A DNA stretch of 20,470 nt from an uncultured Ruminococcus sp. (GTDB lineage Bacteria > Bacillota > Clostridia > Oscillospirales > CAG-272): assembly GCA_902782785.1 (NCBI GenBank), contig CACZOH010000111.1, positions 1-20,470 of the forward strand, given 5' to 3'. The notes beneath the pieces are model-generated. The model made no database searches. It was not told where the DNA came from and saw only the letters and a list, made by a program, of their open reading frames with translations. The translations under genes were made by a program, and so were the position numbers. How positions within the stretch are numbered: the first letter of the stretch is position 1; every line of letters begins with the position of its first letter. Of this stretch, positions 7,535 through 14,169 are shown piece by piece.

Positions 7535-8665
7535 TTACTGAAGCTTGTATTTTTCATAAACGGAATACACCGTATTCCTTGAAAACGACACTCTTTCGCT
7601 GTCTCCGCTTCCCGATACGGTACACGGGAACGTCGCGTTTGTCTTCTCGTATTTTGAATACGCGAGGATCGTATCCGCCAGATCCTCAAAATCGGACGGC
7701 GTCATATTCGTATCAGCCGACGGCGAGGTGTTGAGAAGCGATACTATTCCGGAGAGCATGGCGCGGTTTTCCTCGCGCGCGAACTGCTCAAAGAACGATC
7801 TGAAAAAGCCGACCACCGTTTCGCGTCTGCCGACAAAACCGTTTGCGTAGCCGTTATAACGCAGGACCCACGTCGCTTTTTCTCCGTCAAGCACCTGTAT
7901 CCCGCGCTTGAGATTTATCGTAAACGCTTTTCCGGGCGGTATGGTCTTCGGGTTTCCGAGCTCGTCGAGCACAGGATTTCCGTTCCCGTCAAGTATCGGT
8001 ATCGGATCGCGCGAGGCGCCGGGGGTTATTATCCTCTCCTCCTCGTCCTGATAATACATATCCTGCGGCACGTCGTATTTGATGCCGCCTAAGCGGTCAA
8101 TGATCTGATCGAACAGAGCGATACGGCAGCATATATAATAATCTATCGGCATACCTGTTATTCCGGCTACAAGATCGGAAAAGTAAGATATATTTTTTCT
8201 TTCAAGCACGTCGCACAAACGCATCTGTATACCCGCCGCCGTGACCATAAGGCTTGCGGGGACAGCCGAAAACATGGCCACTCCGGTGTCCGCGTTGTAT
8301 CTGACGAGCATTATAACGTCCGCTTTATAGTGACGTCCGTGCGCGGCGAGCTGCTCCGGATCCGCGGTATTCTGCACCGAAATGCGGTAATCCGAGAACA
8401 CGTCCGGCTGATAATCCGAGCCTACGAGCAGAAGCGTGAAGCTTTTGTGCGCGGGGAATTTGACGTTTTTATTTACTATGCCTTTATTCGCTTCCGGAAC
8501 CTCGGGAACTACGTATTCCTGCGCCTCTCCCGTTTCTTCATCCTGGGGGGTCAGAAAGCCGTCCGTCAACGACTTTATCTGCGGAGCCGCAAAATATCCG
8601 ATCAGCCCGAATATGATAATCCCGACCGCAAAGGCTATTGCAAAGCTTTTAACCGATGACAGCAT
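7535..8665 (-). CDS. LytR-CpsA-Psr (LCP) family membrane protein with degenerate active-site motifs
   Basis: LCP proteins sit in the membrane with an outside domain that transfers polymers from undecaprenyl pyrophosphate to peptidoglycan. Here one N-terminal membrane segment (about 8-30) and an acidic linker precede the LCP domain (about 76-300): LLVGSD, KADVIMLVRYN, ITGMPIDYY, DRLGGIKYDVP and the late GIQVLDGEKATWVLRY then GRRETVV. The family's usual IPRD segment after the second strand reads VPASL, so its arginine is lost, and the RSDT-like segment is KADV; the late arginines remain. A roughly 45-residue Pro/Gly-rich insert (PILDGNGNPVLDELGNP) lies before the final helix region. The start is set at ATG 8665 because AAAGGAG lies 7 nt before it; ATG 8671 would be only 1 nt away. 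The family is fairly certain; catalysis is doubtful. Confidence 0.85.
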   Translation of the reverse strand: MLSSVKSFAIAFAVGIIIFGLIGYFAAPQIKSLTDGFLTPQDEETGEAQEYVVPEVPEANKGIVNKNVKFPAHKSFTLLLVGSDYQPDVFSDYRISVQNTADPEQLAAHGRHYKADVIMLVRYNADTGVAMFSAVPASLMVTAAGIQMRLCDVLERKNISYFSDLVAGITGMPIDYYICCRIALFDQIIDRLGGIKYDVPQDMYYQDEEERIITPGASRDPIPILDGNGNPVLDELGNPKTIPPGKAFTINLKRGIQVLDGEKATWVLRYNGYANGFVGRRETVVGFFRSFFEQFAREENRAMLSGIVSLLNTSPSADTNMTPSDFEDLADTILAYSKYEKTNATFPCTVSGSGDSERVSFSRNTVYSVYEKYKLQ

Positions 8666-8672
8666 CAACATA

Positions 8673-8679
8673 CTCCTTT
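8673..8679 (-). promoter_or_regulatory. Ribosome binding site deciding the LCP start
   Basis: AAAGGAG on the minus strand is 7 nt from the ATG at 8665 but only 1 nt from the in-frame ATG at 8671. The spacing favours 8665, which shortens the protein by two residues. Confidence 0.7.
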
Positions 8680-8694
8680 CAGAATTGTCTTATC

Positions 8695-8723
8695 ATTATA
8701 CTATATAATATAAAAGAATGCAA
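8695..8723 (-). promoter_or_regulatory. Sigma-A-type promoter for the LCP-glyQS-113-aa operon
   Basis: On the minus strand TTGCAT (8718-8723) and a perfect TATAAT (8695-8700) are separated by 17 bp. The expected start point leaves a leader of only about 25 nt before the ATG, too short for a riboswitch or T-box. Confidence 0.75.
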
Positions 8724-8844
8724 TAGTGCAAAATCACAAATTGGATAAACAAATTATAAATTTTATTGTCATAACGGCGCAAAAGAAATAATATCCGTCC
8801 GTTTTTATTCGCTTTTACGCTTTATTCACAAAGAATTTTTAAGA

Positions 8845-8872
8845 TTGGCAAATTAGTGTAGTATTATAAAAT
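8845..8872 (+). promoter_or_regulatory. Probable promoter for the TraB-DUF2079 operon
   Basis: TTGGCA (8845-8850) and TAAAAT (8867-8872) are spaced by 16 bp, just upstream of the ribosome binding site of the TraB-like gene. The 8672-8893 gap is AT-rich and holds the two divergent promoters; I see no other structure in it. Confidence 0.5.
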
Positions 8873-8893
8873 ATACAAAGGAATGGTAGTTAT

Positions 8894-9811
8894 ATGAAAA
8901 GGGTGTTATCCGTTATTTTATGTATTGCGGCGACCGCGGGCGCGCTTATGCTTTCGGGGTGTTTTCAGTTTATATCATCGCTGTCAGATTACAGCTCATA
9001 TCCCGCCCTTTGGATAGTTGAAGATCAGGACGGTCACCGCTGCTATCTTTTCGGCACGAACAACACGGGAAAGGACGATACTCTTTTTCCGCTTCCCGAC
9101 GTTATAGAGGACGCGTATTCCTACTGCTCCGCCGTCGCGTCGGAATGCGATCTGACGGAAGAACAGGACGGCGCCCCGGCGACTTATACCGACGGCACGA
9201 CGATAAAGGATCACTTGTCGGAGCGCGTGTACAACGCCGCCGTATCTTTCATAACCGCAAAAGAGGGCGAATACGACGAAAAATATGATAAATACACCGC
9301 CGCGGAATGGTATTCGATGATAGAGCGGTATTCGATCAAAACGTACGGATACAGCACGGAATACGGAACGGACAGATATATTCTGAACAAGGCGAAAACG
9401 GACGGAAAAAAGATATACGAGCTTGAGGGCGCTTCGCGTCAGAGCGAGCTTGTTGGATCCGTATCGGATGAAGTATATGAGTATTTTATCATATCGACGC
9501 TCAACAACAGAGGCTCAACGTCGTACGATTATTACGATCAGCTTTACAGAACGGGCGAGATGAGGGCGCTCGAGCGCGCGGTCGAAGGAAGCAGGAACGC
9601 CGTGTATCCCGACGCGGCGCTAAAAGCGAAAATGGACGAATATTACAGTATCATGCTTGTCGGAAGGAACAAGGCGATGGCGGAGGAAGTATTGAAATAT
9701 CTCTCGGACGGCGAGCGCGTTTTCGTCGCCGTCGCGTCGTCACATATCGTCGGTACCGACGGAATAGCGGAAATACTCCGGTCAAACGGCTGTAAGATCA
9801 TAAGGAAGTAA
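8894..9811 (+). CDS. TraB/GumN-family lipoprotein
   Basis: The 305-residue product begins with a signal peptide and the lipobox LSGC (Cys23), so it is predicted to be lipid-anchored on the outside of the membrane. The rest matches the TraB/GumN family: LWIVEDQDGHRCYLFGT near the start, PLPDVIEDAYSYC, SECDL, and the characteristic C-terminus RNKAMAEEVLKYL, VFVAVASSHIVGTDGI (His284) and ILRSNGCKI. The family is thought to include metal-dependent proteases or haem-related proteins, with two conserved GxxH-type motifs. The first usually reads GTIH or GSIH; here it is GTNN with Asn57 at the histidine position, while the second histidine is kept. The middle is Tyr-rich and charged. It is followed 4 bp later by a DUF2079 gene in the same operon. 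Family assignment is good; activity is uncertain. Confidence 0.85.
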   Translation: MKRVLSVILCIAATAGALMLSGCFQFISSLSDYSSYPALWIVEDQDGHRCYLFGTNNTGKDDTLFPLPDVIEDAYSYCSAVASECDLTEEQDGAPATYTDGTTIKDHLSERVYNAAVSFITAKEGEYDEKYDKYTAAEWYSMIERYSIKTYGYSTEYGTDRYILNKAKTDGKKIYELEGASRQSELVGSVSDEVYEYFIISTLNNRGSTSYDYYDQLYRTGEMRALERAVEGSRNAVYPDAALKAKMDEYYSIMLVGRNKAMAEEVLKYLSDGERVFVAVASSHIVGTDGIAEILRSNGCKIIRK

Positions 9812-9815
9812 TTAT

Positions 9816-11609
9816 ATGAACATCGGGCAGAGGATCAAGACCAACAACGCGGAAAAACTGACGCTGCGCTTTTTCACCGCGCTGTTTTTATCGTGCGTGC
9901 TGTTTATGATCATCGTCTTCCCCGTTCCGTTTGACAACGTCGTGTTTTTCAGACGCGTTCCGTTTCTGCCCTTCATCGGTTCTCTTGTCGGCTTTTACGC
10001 TTTGCTCTGCGTCGTATTCACGTTTGTGGATTCGCTTAAGACAGAGCGTTTCATACTGCTTTCCGTTTATTCGGCGTACGCGGTGTTCGCCGTTTTTGAG
10101 ACGACGGATATCTGGTTTTCCTTCGGCGCGTCGCTTGTTCTTATCATTATCTGCGTATACGTTTTCCGTGACAAATACGCGCCCGCGCTCAAAGGCGGCG
10201 TACCGAAAGGAGTTCTTATTGCGGCAGCCGTATCCGCGGCGCTGTATTTTGCGCTTTTTGTCGGCGTGCAGACGGTTTGCAGATATCTGACGCATTCAAC
10301 TCCGAATTACGATTTCGGCATCTTCTCTCAGATGTTCTACTATATGAAAACGACGCTCATGCCGCTCGTAACGAGCGAGCGCGACGTTCTGATGTCCCAT
10401 TTTTCCGTACACATATCGCCCGCCTATTATCTTTTCCTGCCGTTTTACGCGATATTCCCGTCGCCTGCCACGCTTATGGTCTGTCAGGCGGTATTCCTCG
10501 CCTCCGGCGTCGTGCCCGTGGTGATGATCTGCAAAAAGCTTGGGCTTTCAAACAAAGCCGCCTGCGCTTTCGCCTTTATTTACGCGCTTTATCCCGCGCT
10601 TGCGGGCGGATGCTTTTACGATCTGCACGAGAATAAAATGCTTGCTCCCCTGCTTTTGTGGCTGTTTTATTTCATTTTAAAGGATAAGTGGTACGGTATC
10701 GTCACCTTTTCCGTCCTCGTTCTTCTCGTAAAGGAGGACGCGGCGGTCTACGTGATCTTCGCGGGTCTGTTCGTGCTTCTGACAGCGGAAAAGCGCGGAA
10801 AATTCAAGGGTCTGTATATGATCCTGCTCTCCGCCGCATATTTTGTCACGGCGACGCTTCTGCTTCGTAATTTCGGCGAGGGGACGATGGATGAAAGATA
10901 CGCGAATTATATGACGACAAGCAGCGACACGCTTTTGACGGTCGTACAGAACGTCATAAAAGACCCGGCTTATGTCGTGCGGCAGATGTTCGATACGACG
11001 GCGGACGCGGCGGCGGAAAACAAGATAGAATTTATGCTCAGGATGTTCATCCCTCTCGGATTTATGCCGCTTATCACAAAAAAACTGTCGAGATACGTGC
11101 TCATCCTTCCGCTCGTTCTTATAAATCTTATGTCGGATTACGTGTATCAGCACGGTATATTCTTCCAGTATACGTACGGTCCGCTTGCGTTCCTGTTCTT
11201 TGCCGCGATGATCAATTTTGCGGATATGTCGGACCGGCTGAAACGCACGCTCGGGACCTTTTCCGCCGTCGCAGTCGTGATCATCTGCGCAAACAGCGTA
11301 TGGCAGAGACCGAATTACTTTGAAAGCTATCTTGTGCAGAAACAGCAGTACGACGCAGTCCGCACCGCCATATACTCGATCCCCGAGGAAGCCTCCGTCG
11401 GCTCGACAACGTTCTACTGCGCACCCGCGTCAAAGCGGCGCGAGCTGTACGAGATAAAATACACGGAACACAAGGATGAGCTTGACTTTGTGATACTCGA
11501 CCTGCGTATACCCGAGGGGACCAACCTCGTGCCGGAATACGAAAAGGATCCGGATTTCAAGGTGTATTACAAGCTTGACGGATGGATAGCGATATACAAA
11601 AGACGATAG
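9816..11609 (+). CDS. DUF2079 polytopic membrane protein
   Basis: The 597-residue product is strongly hydrophobic with about a dozen predicted membrane helices up to roughly residue 500, followed by a soluble tail of about 90 residues (from about SIPEEASVGSTTFYC). Family marks are NYDFGIFSQMFYY (164-176), LMSHFSVHISPAYY, a DLHENKMLAP loop and the LLVKEDAAVYV segment, as in DUF2079 proteins, which resemble GT-C-type membrane glycosyltransferases. By analogy an acidic residue in the first outside loop (Asp166) could be catalytic, but no substrate is known. The start has AAGGAAG 7 nt upstream and lies 4 bp after the TraB-like stop, so the two genes are probably co-transcribed and co-translated. 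The product would sit in the cytoplasmic membrane. The family call is solid; its role in envelope glycan synthesis is inference. Confidence 0.88.
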   Translation: MNIGQRIKTNNAEKLTLRFFTALFLSCVLFMIIVFPVPFDNVVFFRRVPFLPFIGSLVGFYALLCVVFTFVDSLKTERFILLSVYSAYAVFAVFETTDIWFSFGASLVLIIICVYVFRDKYAPALKGGVPKGVLIAAAVSAALYFALFVGVQTVCRYLTHSTPNYDFGIFSQMFYYMKTTLMPLVTSERDVLMSHFSVHISPAYYLFLPFYAIFPSPATLMVCQAVFLASGVVPVVMICKKLGLSNKAACAFAFIYALYPALAGGCFYDLHENKMLAPLLLWLFYFILKDKWYGIVTFSVLVLLVKEDAAVYVIFAGLFVLLTAEKRGKFKGLYMILLSAAYFVTATLLLRNFGEGTMDERYANYMTTSSDTLLTVVQNVIKDPAYVVRQMFDTTADAAAENKIEFMLRMFIPLGFMPLITKKLSRYVLILPLVLINLMSDYVYQHGIFFQYTYGPLAFLFFAAMINFADMSDRLKRTLGTFSAVAVVIICANSVWQRPNYFESYLVQKQQYDAVRTAIYSIPEEASVGSTTFYCAPASKRRELYEIKYTEHKDELDFVILDLRIPEGTNLVPEYEKDPDFKVYYKLDGWIAIYKRR

Positions 11610-11642
11610 AAAAAGGGCTTACGCCTGAAAAAGCGTAAACCC
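11610..11642 (-). terminator. Intrinsic terminator for the 271-aa membrane protein gene
   Basis: GGGCTTACGC (11615-11624) pairs with GCGTAAACCC (11633-11642) with one mismatch and an 8-nt loop. The T5 tract lies on the minus-strand exit side (11610-11614), immediately abutting the DUF2079 stop. It fits termination of the minus-strand gene; the plus-strand side lacks a clear T tract, so it would be a weak terminator for the TraB operon. Confidence 0.75.
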
Positions 11643-11649
11643 GTGTGTT

Positions 11650-12465
11650 TCATCTGACTTTTATTATCGGAAACTTACCGTCAAAATCTATAAGCTTTTC
11701 ATAATCCTTTACTTTTTCAAAGTTGTAAAGTCTGTTGAACACCATAAGTGAGGAAAGCGGCTTTTTAGTATAGTTTACGTCGTCCCGGTAATACGTTTCA
11801 AGGCTGACGAACGTGCGCGTATATACCTTCGCGTCGCCGTTCTCATCCGTTTCATAGAGTATGTTCTTGCCGTTTTCATCAGTTTCGTGCGCTATGATCC
11901 GTCCGTTCGACGCGGTTATCGCCGCATCCTCCGGCTCATAATGAACGGCGGTATACTCGTCAAGATCGACGTTTTCAAACAAAAGATATATAAAACGGTA
12001 TCTGCCGCTTACGTAAGACGAATAGCTGTACGACAGCTCTCTTGAGCCGTCCTCGAACAGAAGCGAATAGTCAAAACAGTCTTCCGTCGGCGCATCCCGT
12101 AATCCGTATTTTTCCTTTACGTCGTTCAGCACCGCGAGATTGTATCTGACCGTGACCTGAAGCTGTTTCGTCGCCGGGATATAATAGCAGTCGCTTATGG
12201 AGAACTGGAACGTCCCCTCGTCGTTTCTGTTTATCTTGTCGTACGGGGACTGATAATAAATATCCGTCCCGCCGCGCTCCGAAAGCTCCGCTTTCAGGGC
12301 GTTTGAATAAAGTATATGCTTCTGCGGCTTTCTTGCGCAGGAGCGTATCATAACGGCGCCGTAGACGAACAGTATCAGCGCTATCACTATTATTTTCAAA
12401 ACGGTTTTCAGGACCTTGTGGGAATTTGCCCGCATACCCTCGTAATCTGTATATTCTTCAGCCAT
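11650..12465 (-). CDS. Single-pass membrane protein of unknown family
   Basis: I do not recognise this 271-residue protein. It has a short acidic cytoplasmic head (AEEYTDYEGM), one membrane helix (about residues 20-40, IIVIALILFVYGAVMI) and a large, Tyr-rich, beta-like domain that should lie outside. A short internal repeat is visible, HETDENGKN then YETDENGDA, around residues 190-215. The start is placed at ATG 12465, with GGAGG 5 nt upstream; a GTG at 12471 in the same frame overlaps that ribosome binding site and is unlikely. The gene stands alone, divergent from the small-protein/foldase operon and convergent with the DUF2079 gene. No catalytic motif is visible; it could be a sensor or scaffold, but this is a guess. 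Confidence 0.8.
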   Translation of the reverse strand: MAEEYTDYEGMRANSHKVLKTVLKIIVIALILFVYGAVMIRSCARKPQKHILYSNALKAELSERGGTDIYYQSPYDKINRNDEGTFQFSISDCYYIPATKQLQVTVRYNLAVLNDVKEKYGLRDAPTEDCFDYSLLFEDGSRELSYSYSSYVSGRYRFIYLLFENVDLDEYTAVHYEPEDAAITASNGRIIAHETDENGKNILYETDENGDAKVYTRTFVSLETYYRDDVNYTKKPLSSLMVFNRLYNFEKVKDYEKLIDFDGKFPIIKVR

Positions 12466-12470
12466 AAGCA

Positions 12471-12475
12471 CCTCC
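12471..12475 (-). promoter_or_regulatory. Ribosome binding site deciding the 271-aa protein start
   Basis: GGAGG on the minus strand overlaps the in-frame GTG at 12471 and lies 5 nt before the ATG at 12465, so translation most likely starts at the ATG. Confidence 0.75.
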
Positions 12476-12553
12476 GTGTGTTATAATACTATCATAAACA
12501 ATAAAGAAATTCAAGCGGTAATATATCCGCATTTGTAAATTTTCGGGGCTTTT

Positions 12554-12751
12554 ATGAAACATAAAAGAAGCGCAAGCTTAAATTACGGCAAAAACAGAAT
12601 AAAACGCCCGTCCGCGGTCTGGTTCATCGTTTTCGGCGTTCTGCTTTTACTTTTTGCCGCTTTCATATATTTCGGCATAAAGGCGGGGGAATACGTTGAA
12701 AACTCCAAAGCCGATACGGACACATCATATATATCGGAGGCAACCGAATGA
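12554..12751 (+). CDS. Small single-pass membrane protein upstream of the foldase
   Basis: This 65-residue protein has a basic N-terminal half (KHKRSAS, KNRIKRPS), one membrane helix (about 22-44, VWFIVFGVLLLLFAAFIYFG) and a short polar tail (NSKADTDTSYISEATE) rich in Thr/Asp/Glu like the lipoprotein linkers in the window. The charge pattern predicts the tail outside. No named family is recognised. Its stop overlaps the start of the PPIase gene (ATGA at 12748-12751), which indicates translational coupling and supports it as a real gene. Its own ribosome binding site is weak (GGGG about 5 nt upstream). It may assist or anchor the foldase, but that is inferred only from the coupling. Confidence 0.75.
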   Translation: MKHKRSASLNYGKNRIKRPSAVWFIVFGVLLLLFAAFIYFGIKAGEYVENSKADTDTSYISEATE

Positions 12752-13773
12752 AAAAAATACTGTTATTAACGCTTTTATCCGCACTGCTCTTATCCTCCTT
12801 TTCGTGCGGAAAGACGGACGCCGGCACGGATACGGAAACGGATGAGGAAAGCTACGTGATGACGGATATATCGGGCATAGGATCACCGTTGAAAATAGAC
12901 GGCGAGGAAGTTCCGTACGCCGTTTTCAGATATTATTACGCCGCGGTAAAATACCGCTACGACAGAGATAACGACAGCTACTGGGACAAAAACGACTATA
13001 CGGAAAAGATCAGAAACGAGGTCCTCCGCTACATACGCCGGAATTACGCGGTTTATTCTCTTGCGTCGCAGTACAACGTTGAGCTTGACGAGATGGATAA
13101 AAGAAAGATAAAGCAGGATCTTTACACACAGCGCGTATCTCAGTACGAGAACGATTACGCGTATTATCAGATGCTTGACGCGTATTTTCTGACGGAAGAC
13201 GTGAACTGTTACGTAGAGGAAACGGCGGCGCTTGAGGATAAGCTGTTTGAATATCTCACCTCTCTGGATTCCGGACCCAAAATATCCTCCGATACGGCGC
13301 TCGTAAAGCGTTATCTGGACAATTACGTCATACGCGCCGACCATATACTTATACTTAACGACGAGGGCGACGACGAAAACGAGAACGAAACGCTTATAAA
13401 AGAGCTTTACGAAAAACTGAAAAACGGCGCGGATTTTGAGGAGCTGAAGGAGCAGTACAGCGAGGACGATGAGACGAAATACGACGACGTGGGATATTAT
13501 ATGGCGAAAAACGATATTTCCGAGATCCTGTCCGACGCGGCTTTTTCCCTTTCCGAGGGCGAGATAAGCGGCGTCATCACGGCGCCTTACGGCTATCATA
13601 TAGTCAAAAGACTTGCAAAGGACGACGAATATATCAAAAGCAACCTCGATAAATATTTCGTATCGTTTTACAGACAGCATATTTTTGAGGAGATGCTGAA
13701 CAAACAGAAAGACAAACAGACCGTTATATATGACGAAAGCTTTTACACGTACACGCCGAGAACGATAAAATAA
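12748..13773 (+). CDS. Parvulin-type peptidyl-prolyl isomerase lipoprotein (PrsA-like)
   Basis: The 341-residue product starts with a signal peptide ending in SFSC (Cys20), then a short acidic/Thr linker (GTDTETDEES). A helical, SurA/PrsA-like N-terminal region (about 45-190) is followed by a PPIC rotamase domain (about 195-290): IRADHILIL, LYEKLKNGADFEELKEQYSE, VGYYMAKND, AAFSLSEGEISGVI and PYGYHIVKRL. Such lipoproteins catalyse prolyl cis-trans isomerisation and help fold exported proteins at the membrane-wall interface. The domain is preceded by an acidic insertion (NDEGDDENENE) inside the first beta-hairpin. The start is well supported by GGAGG 7 nt upstream and the ATGA overlap with the small membrane protein gene. 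It may serve the many exported lipoproteins of this genome. The fold is confident; PrsA orthology is not established. Confidence 0.9.
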   Translation: MKKILLLTLLSALLLSSFSCGKTDAGTDTETDEESYVMTDISGIGSPLKIDGEEVPYAVFRYYYAAVKYRYDRDNDSYWDKNDYTEKIRNEVLRYIRRNYAVYSLASQYNVELDEMDKRKIKQDLYTQRVSQYENDYAYYQMLDAYFLTEDVNCYVEETAALEDKLFEYLTSLDSGPKISSDTALVKRYLDNYVIRADHILILNDEGDDENENETLIKELYEKLKNGADFEELKEQYSEDDETKYDDVGYYMAKNDISEILSDAAFSLSEGEISGVITAPYGYHIVKRLAKDDEYIKSNLDKYFVSFYRQHIFEEMLNKQKDKQTVIYDESFYTYTPRTIK

Positions 13774-13825
13774 AAAAATAAGACAAAAGCGCCTAAAATT
13801 ATTTACCTTTATTTAAAAAAAACAT

Positions 13826-13854
13826 TTGACAAATCATAAAATATATGATATACT
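13826..13854 (+). promoter_or_regulatory. Near-consensus sigma-A promoter of the ferredoxin gene
   Basis: A perfect TTGACA (13826-13831) and TATACT (13849-13854) are separated by 17 bp. The leader is about 28 nt and ends in a GGGAGG Shine-Dalgarno (13875-13880). This predicts strong, constitutive expression, usual for a major ferredoxin. I see no clear hairpin terminator for the upstream foldase gene in the gap. Confidence 0.85.
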
Positions 13855-13888
13855 GTAACCGCAAATAAATCAATGGGAGGTATTTACC

Positions 13889-14062
13889 ATGGCATACGTA
13901 ATCAGTGATGAATGCCTGAGCTGCGGCGCATGCGAGGCTGAGTGCCCCGTAGGAGCCATATCCGAAGGCGACGGAAAATACGTTATCGACGCGGAGAAAT
14001 GCATAGAGTGCGGCGCCTGCGCAGGCGTCTGCCCCGTAGGAGCACCGAACCCCGCCGAATAA
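13889..14062 (+). CDS. 2[4Fe-4S] clostridial-type ferredoxin
   Basis: This 57-residue gene encodes a low-potential electron carrier of the cytoplasm. Both cluster motifs are intact: Cys9, Cys12, Cys15, Cys19 followed by Pro, and Cys38, Cys41, Cys44, Cys48 followed by Pro. Each four-cysteine motif contributes three ligands to one cluster and the fourth to the other, as in Clostridium pasteurianum ferredoxin, whose length (55) is almost the same. The start is fixed by GGGAGG 8 nt upstream and a near-perfect promoter. The gene is monocistronic, between its promoter and a hairpin terminator. It would link pyruvate:ferredoxin oxidoreductase, hydrogenases or Rnf-type complexes, none of which lie in this window. 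The acidic composition and strong signals suggest high expression. Confidence 0.97.
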   Translation: MAYVISDECLSCGACEAECPVGAISEGDGKYVIDAEKCIECGACAGVCPVGAPNPAE

Positions 14063-14078
14063 TAAGCGAAAGATGGAC

Positions 14079-14113
14079 AAAGGCTGCCGACAGGCAGCCT
14101 TTATTCGATTTTG
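14079..14113 (+). terminator. Intrinsic terminator of the ferredoxin gene
   Basis: AAAGGCTGCC (14079-14088) and GGCAGCCTTT (14093-14102) form a perfect 10-bp stem with the tetraloop GACA, followed by a T-rich run (TTTATTCGATTTT). The stem is symmetric, so it may also stop the convergent VWA transcript, whose stop codon is about 70 bp away. Confidence 0.88.
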
Positions 14114-14169
14114 CCCGTGAACCGTTTTTTTACGAAGCAGTCGGTACCGTGCGTATCGCGTTTTTTATA

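Noticed and set aside
8672..8893. Possible T-box or other riboswitch controlling glyQS
   Set aside because: The minus-strand leader from the predicted promoter is only about 25 nt, and no T-box core sequence is visible in the gap.
10677..11153. Minus-strand reading frame of 158 codons opposite the DUF2079 gene
   Set aside because: Charged, His/Arg-rich antisense translation of a hydrophobic membrane protein; no supporting signals.
12515..12530. GCGG-TAATATAT-CCGC inverted repeat between the divergent 271-aa and 65-aa genes
   Set aside because: A 4-bp stem arises often by chance; there is no T tract and no second copy to support an operator.
12883..13680. Minus-strand reading frame of 265 codons opposite the PPIase gene
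   Set aside because: It is an antisense shadow: low-complexity Val/Arg/Tyr translation, with the plus strand giving a full PPIC domain and operon signals.
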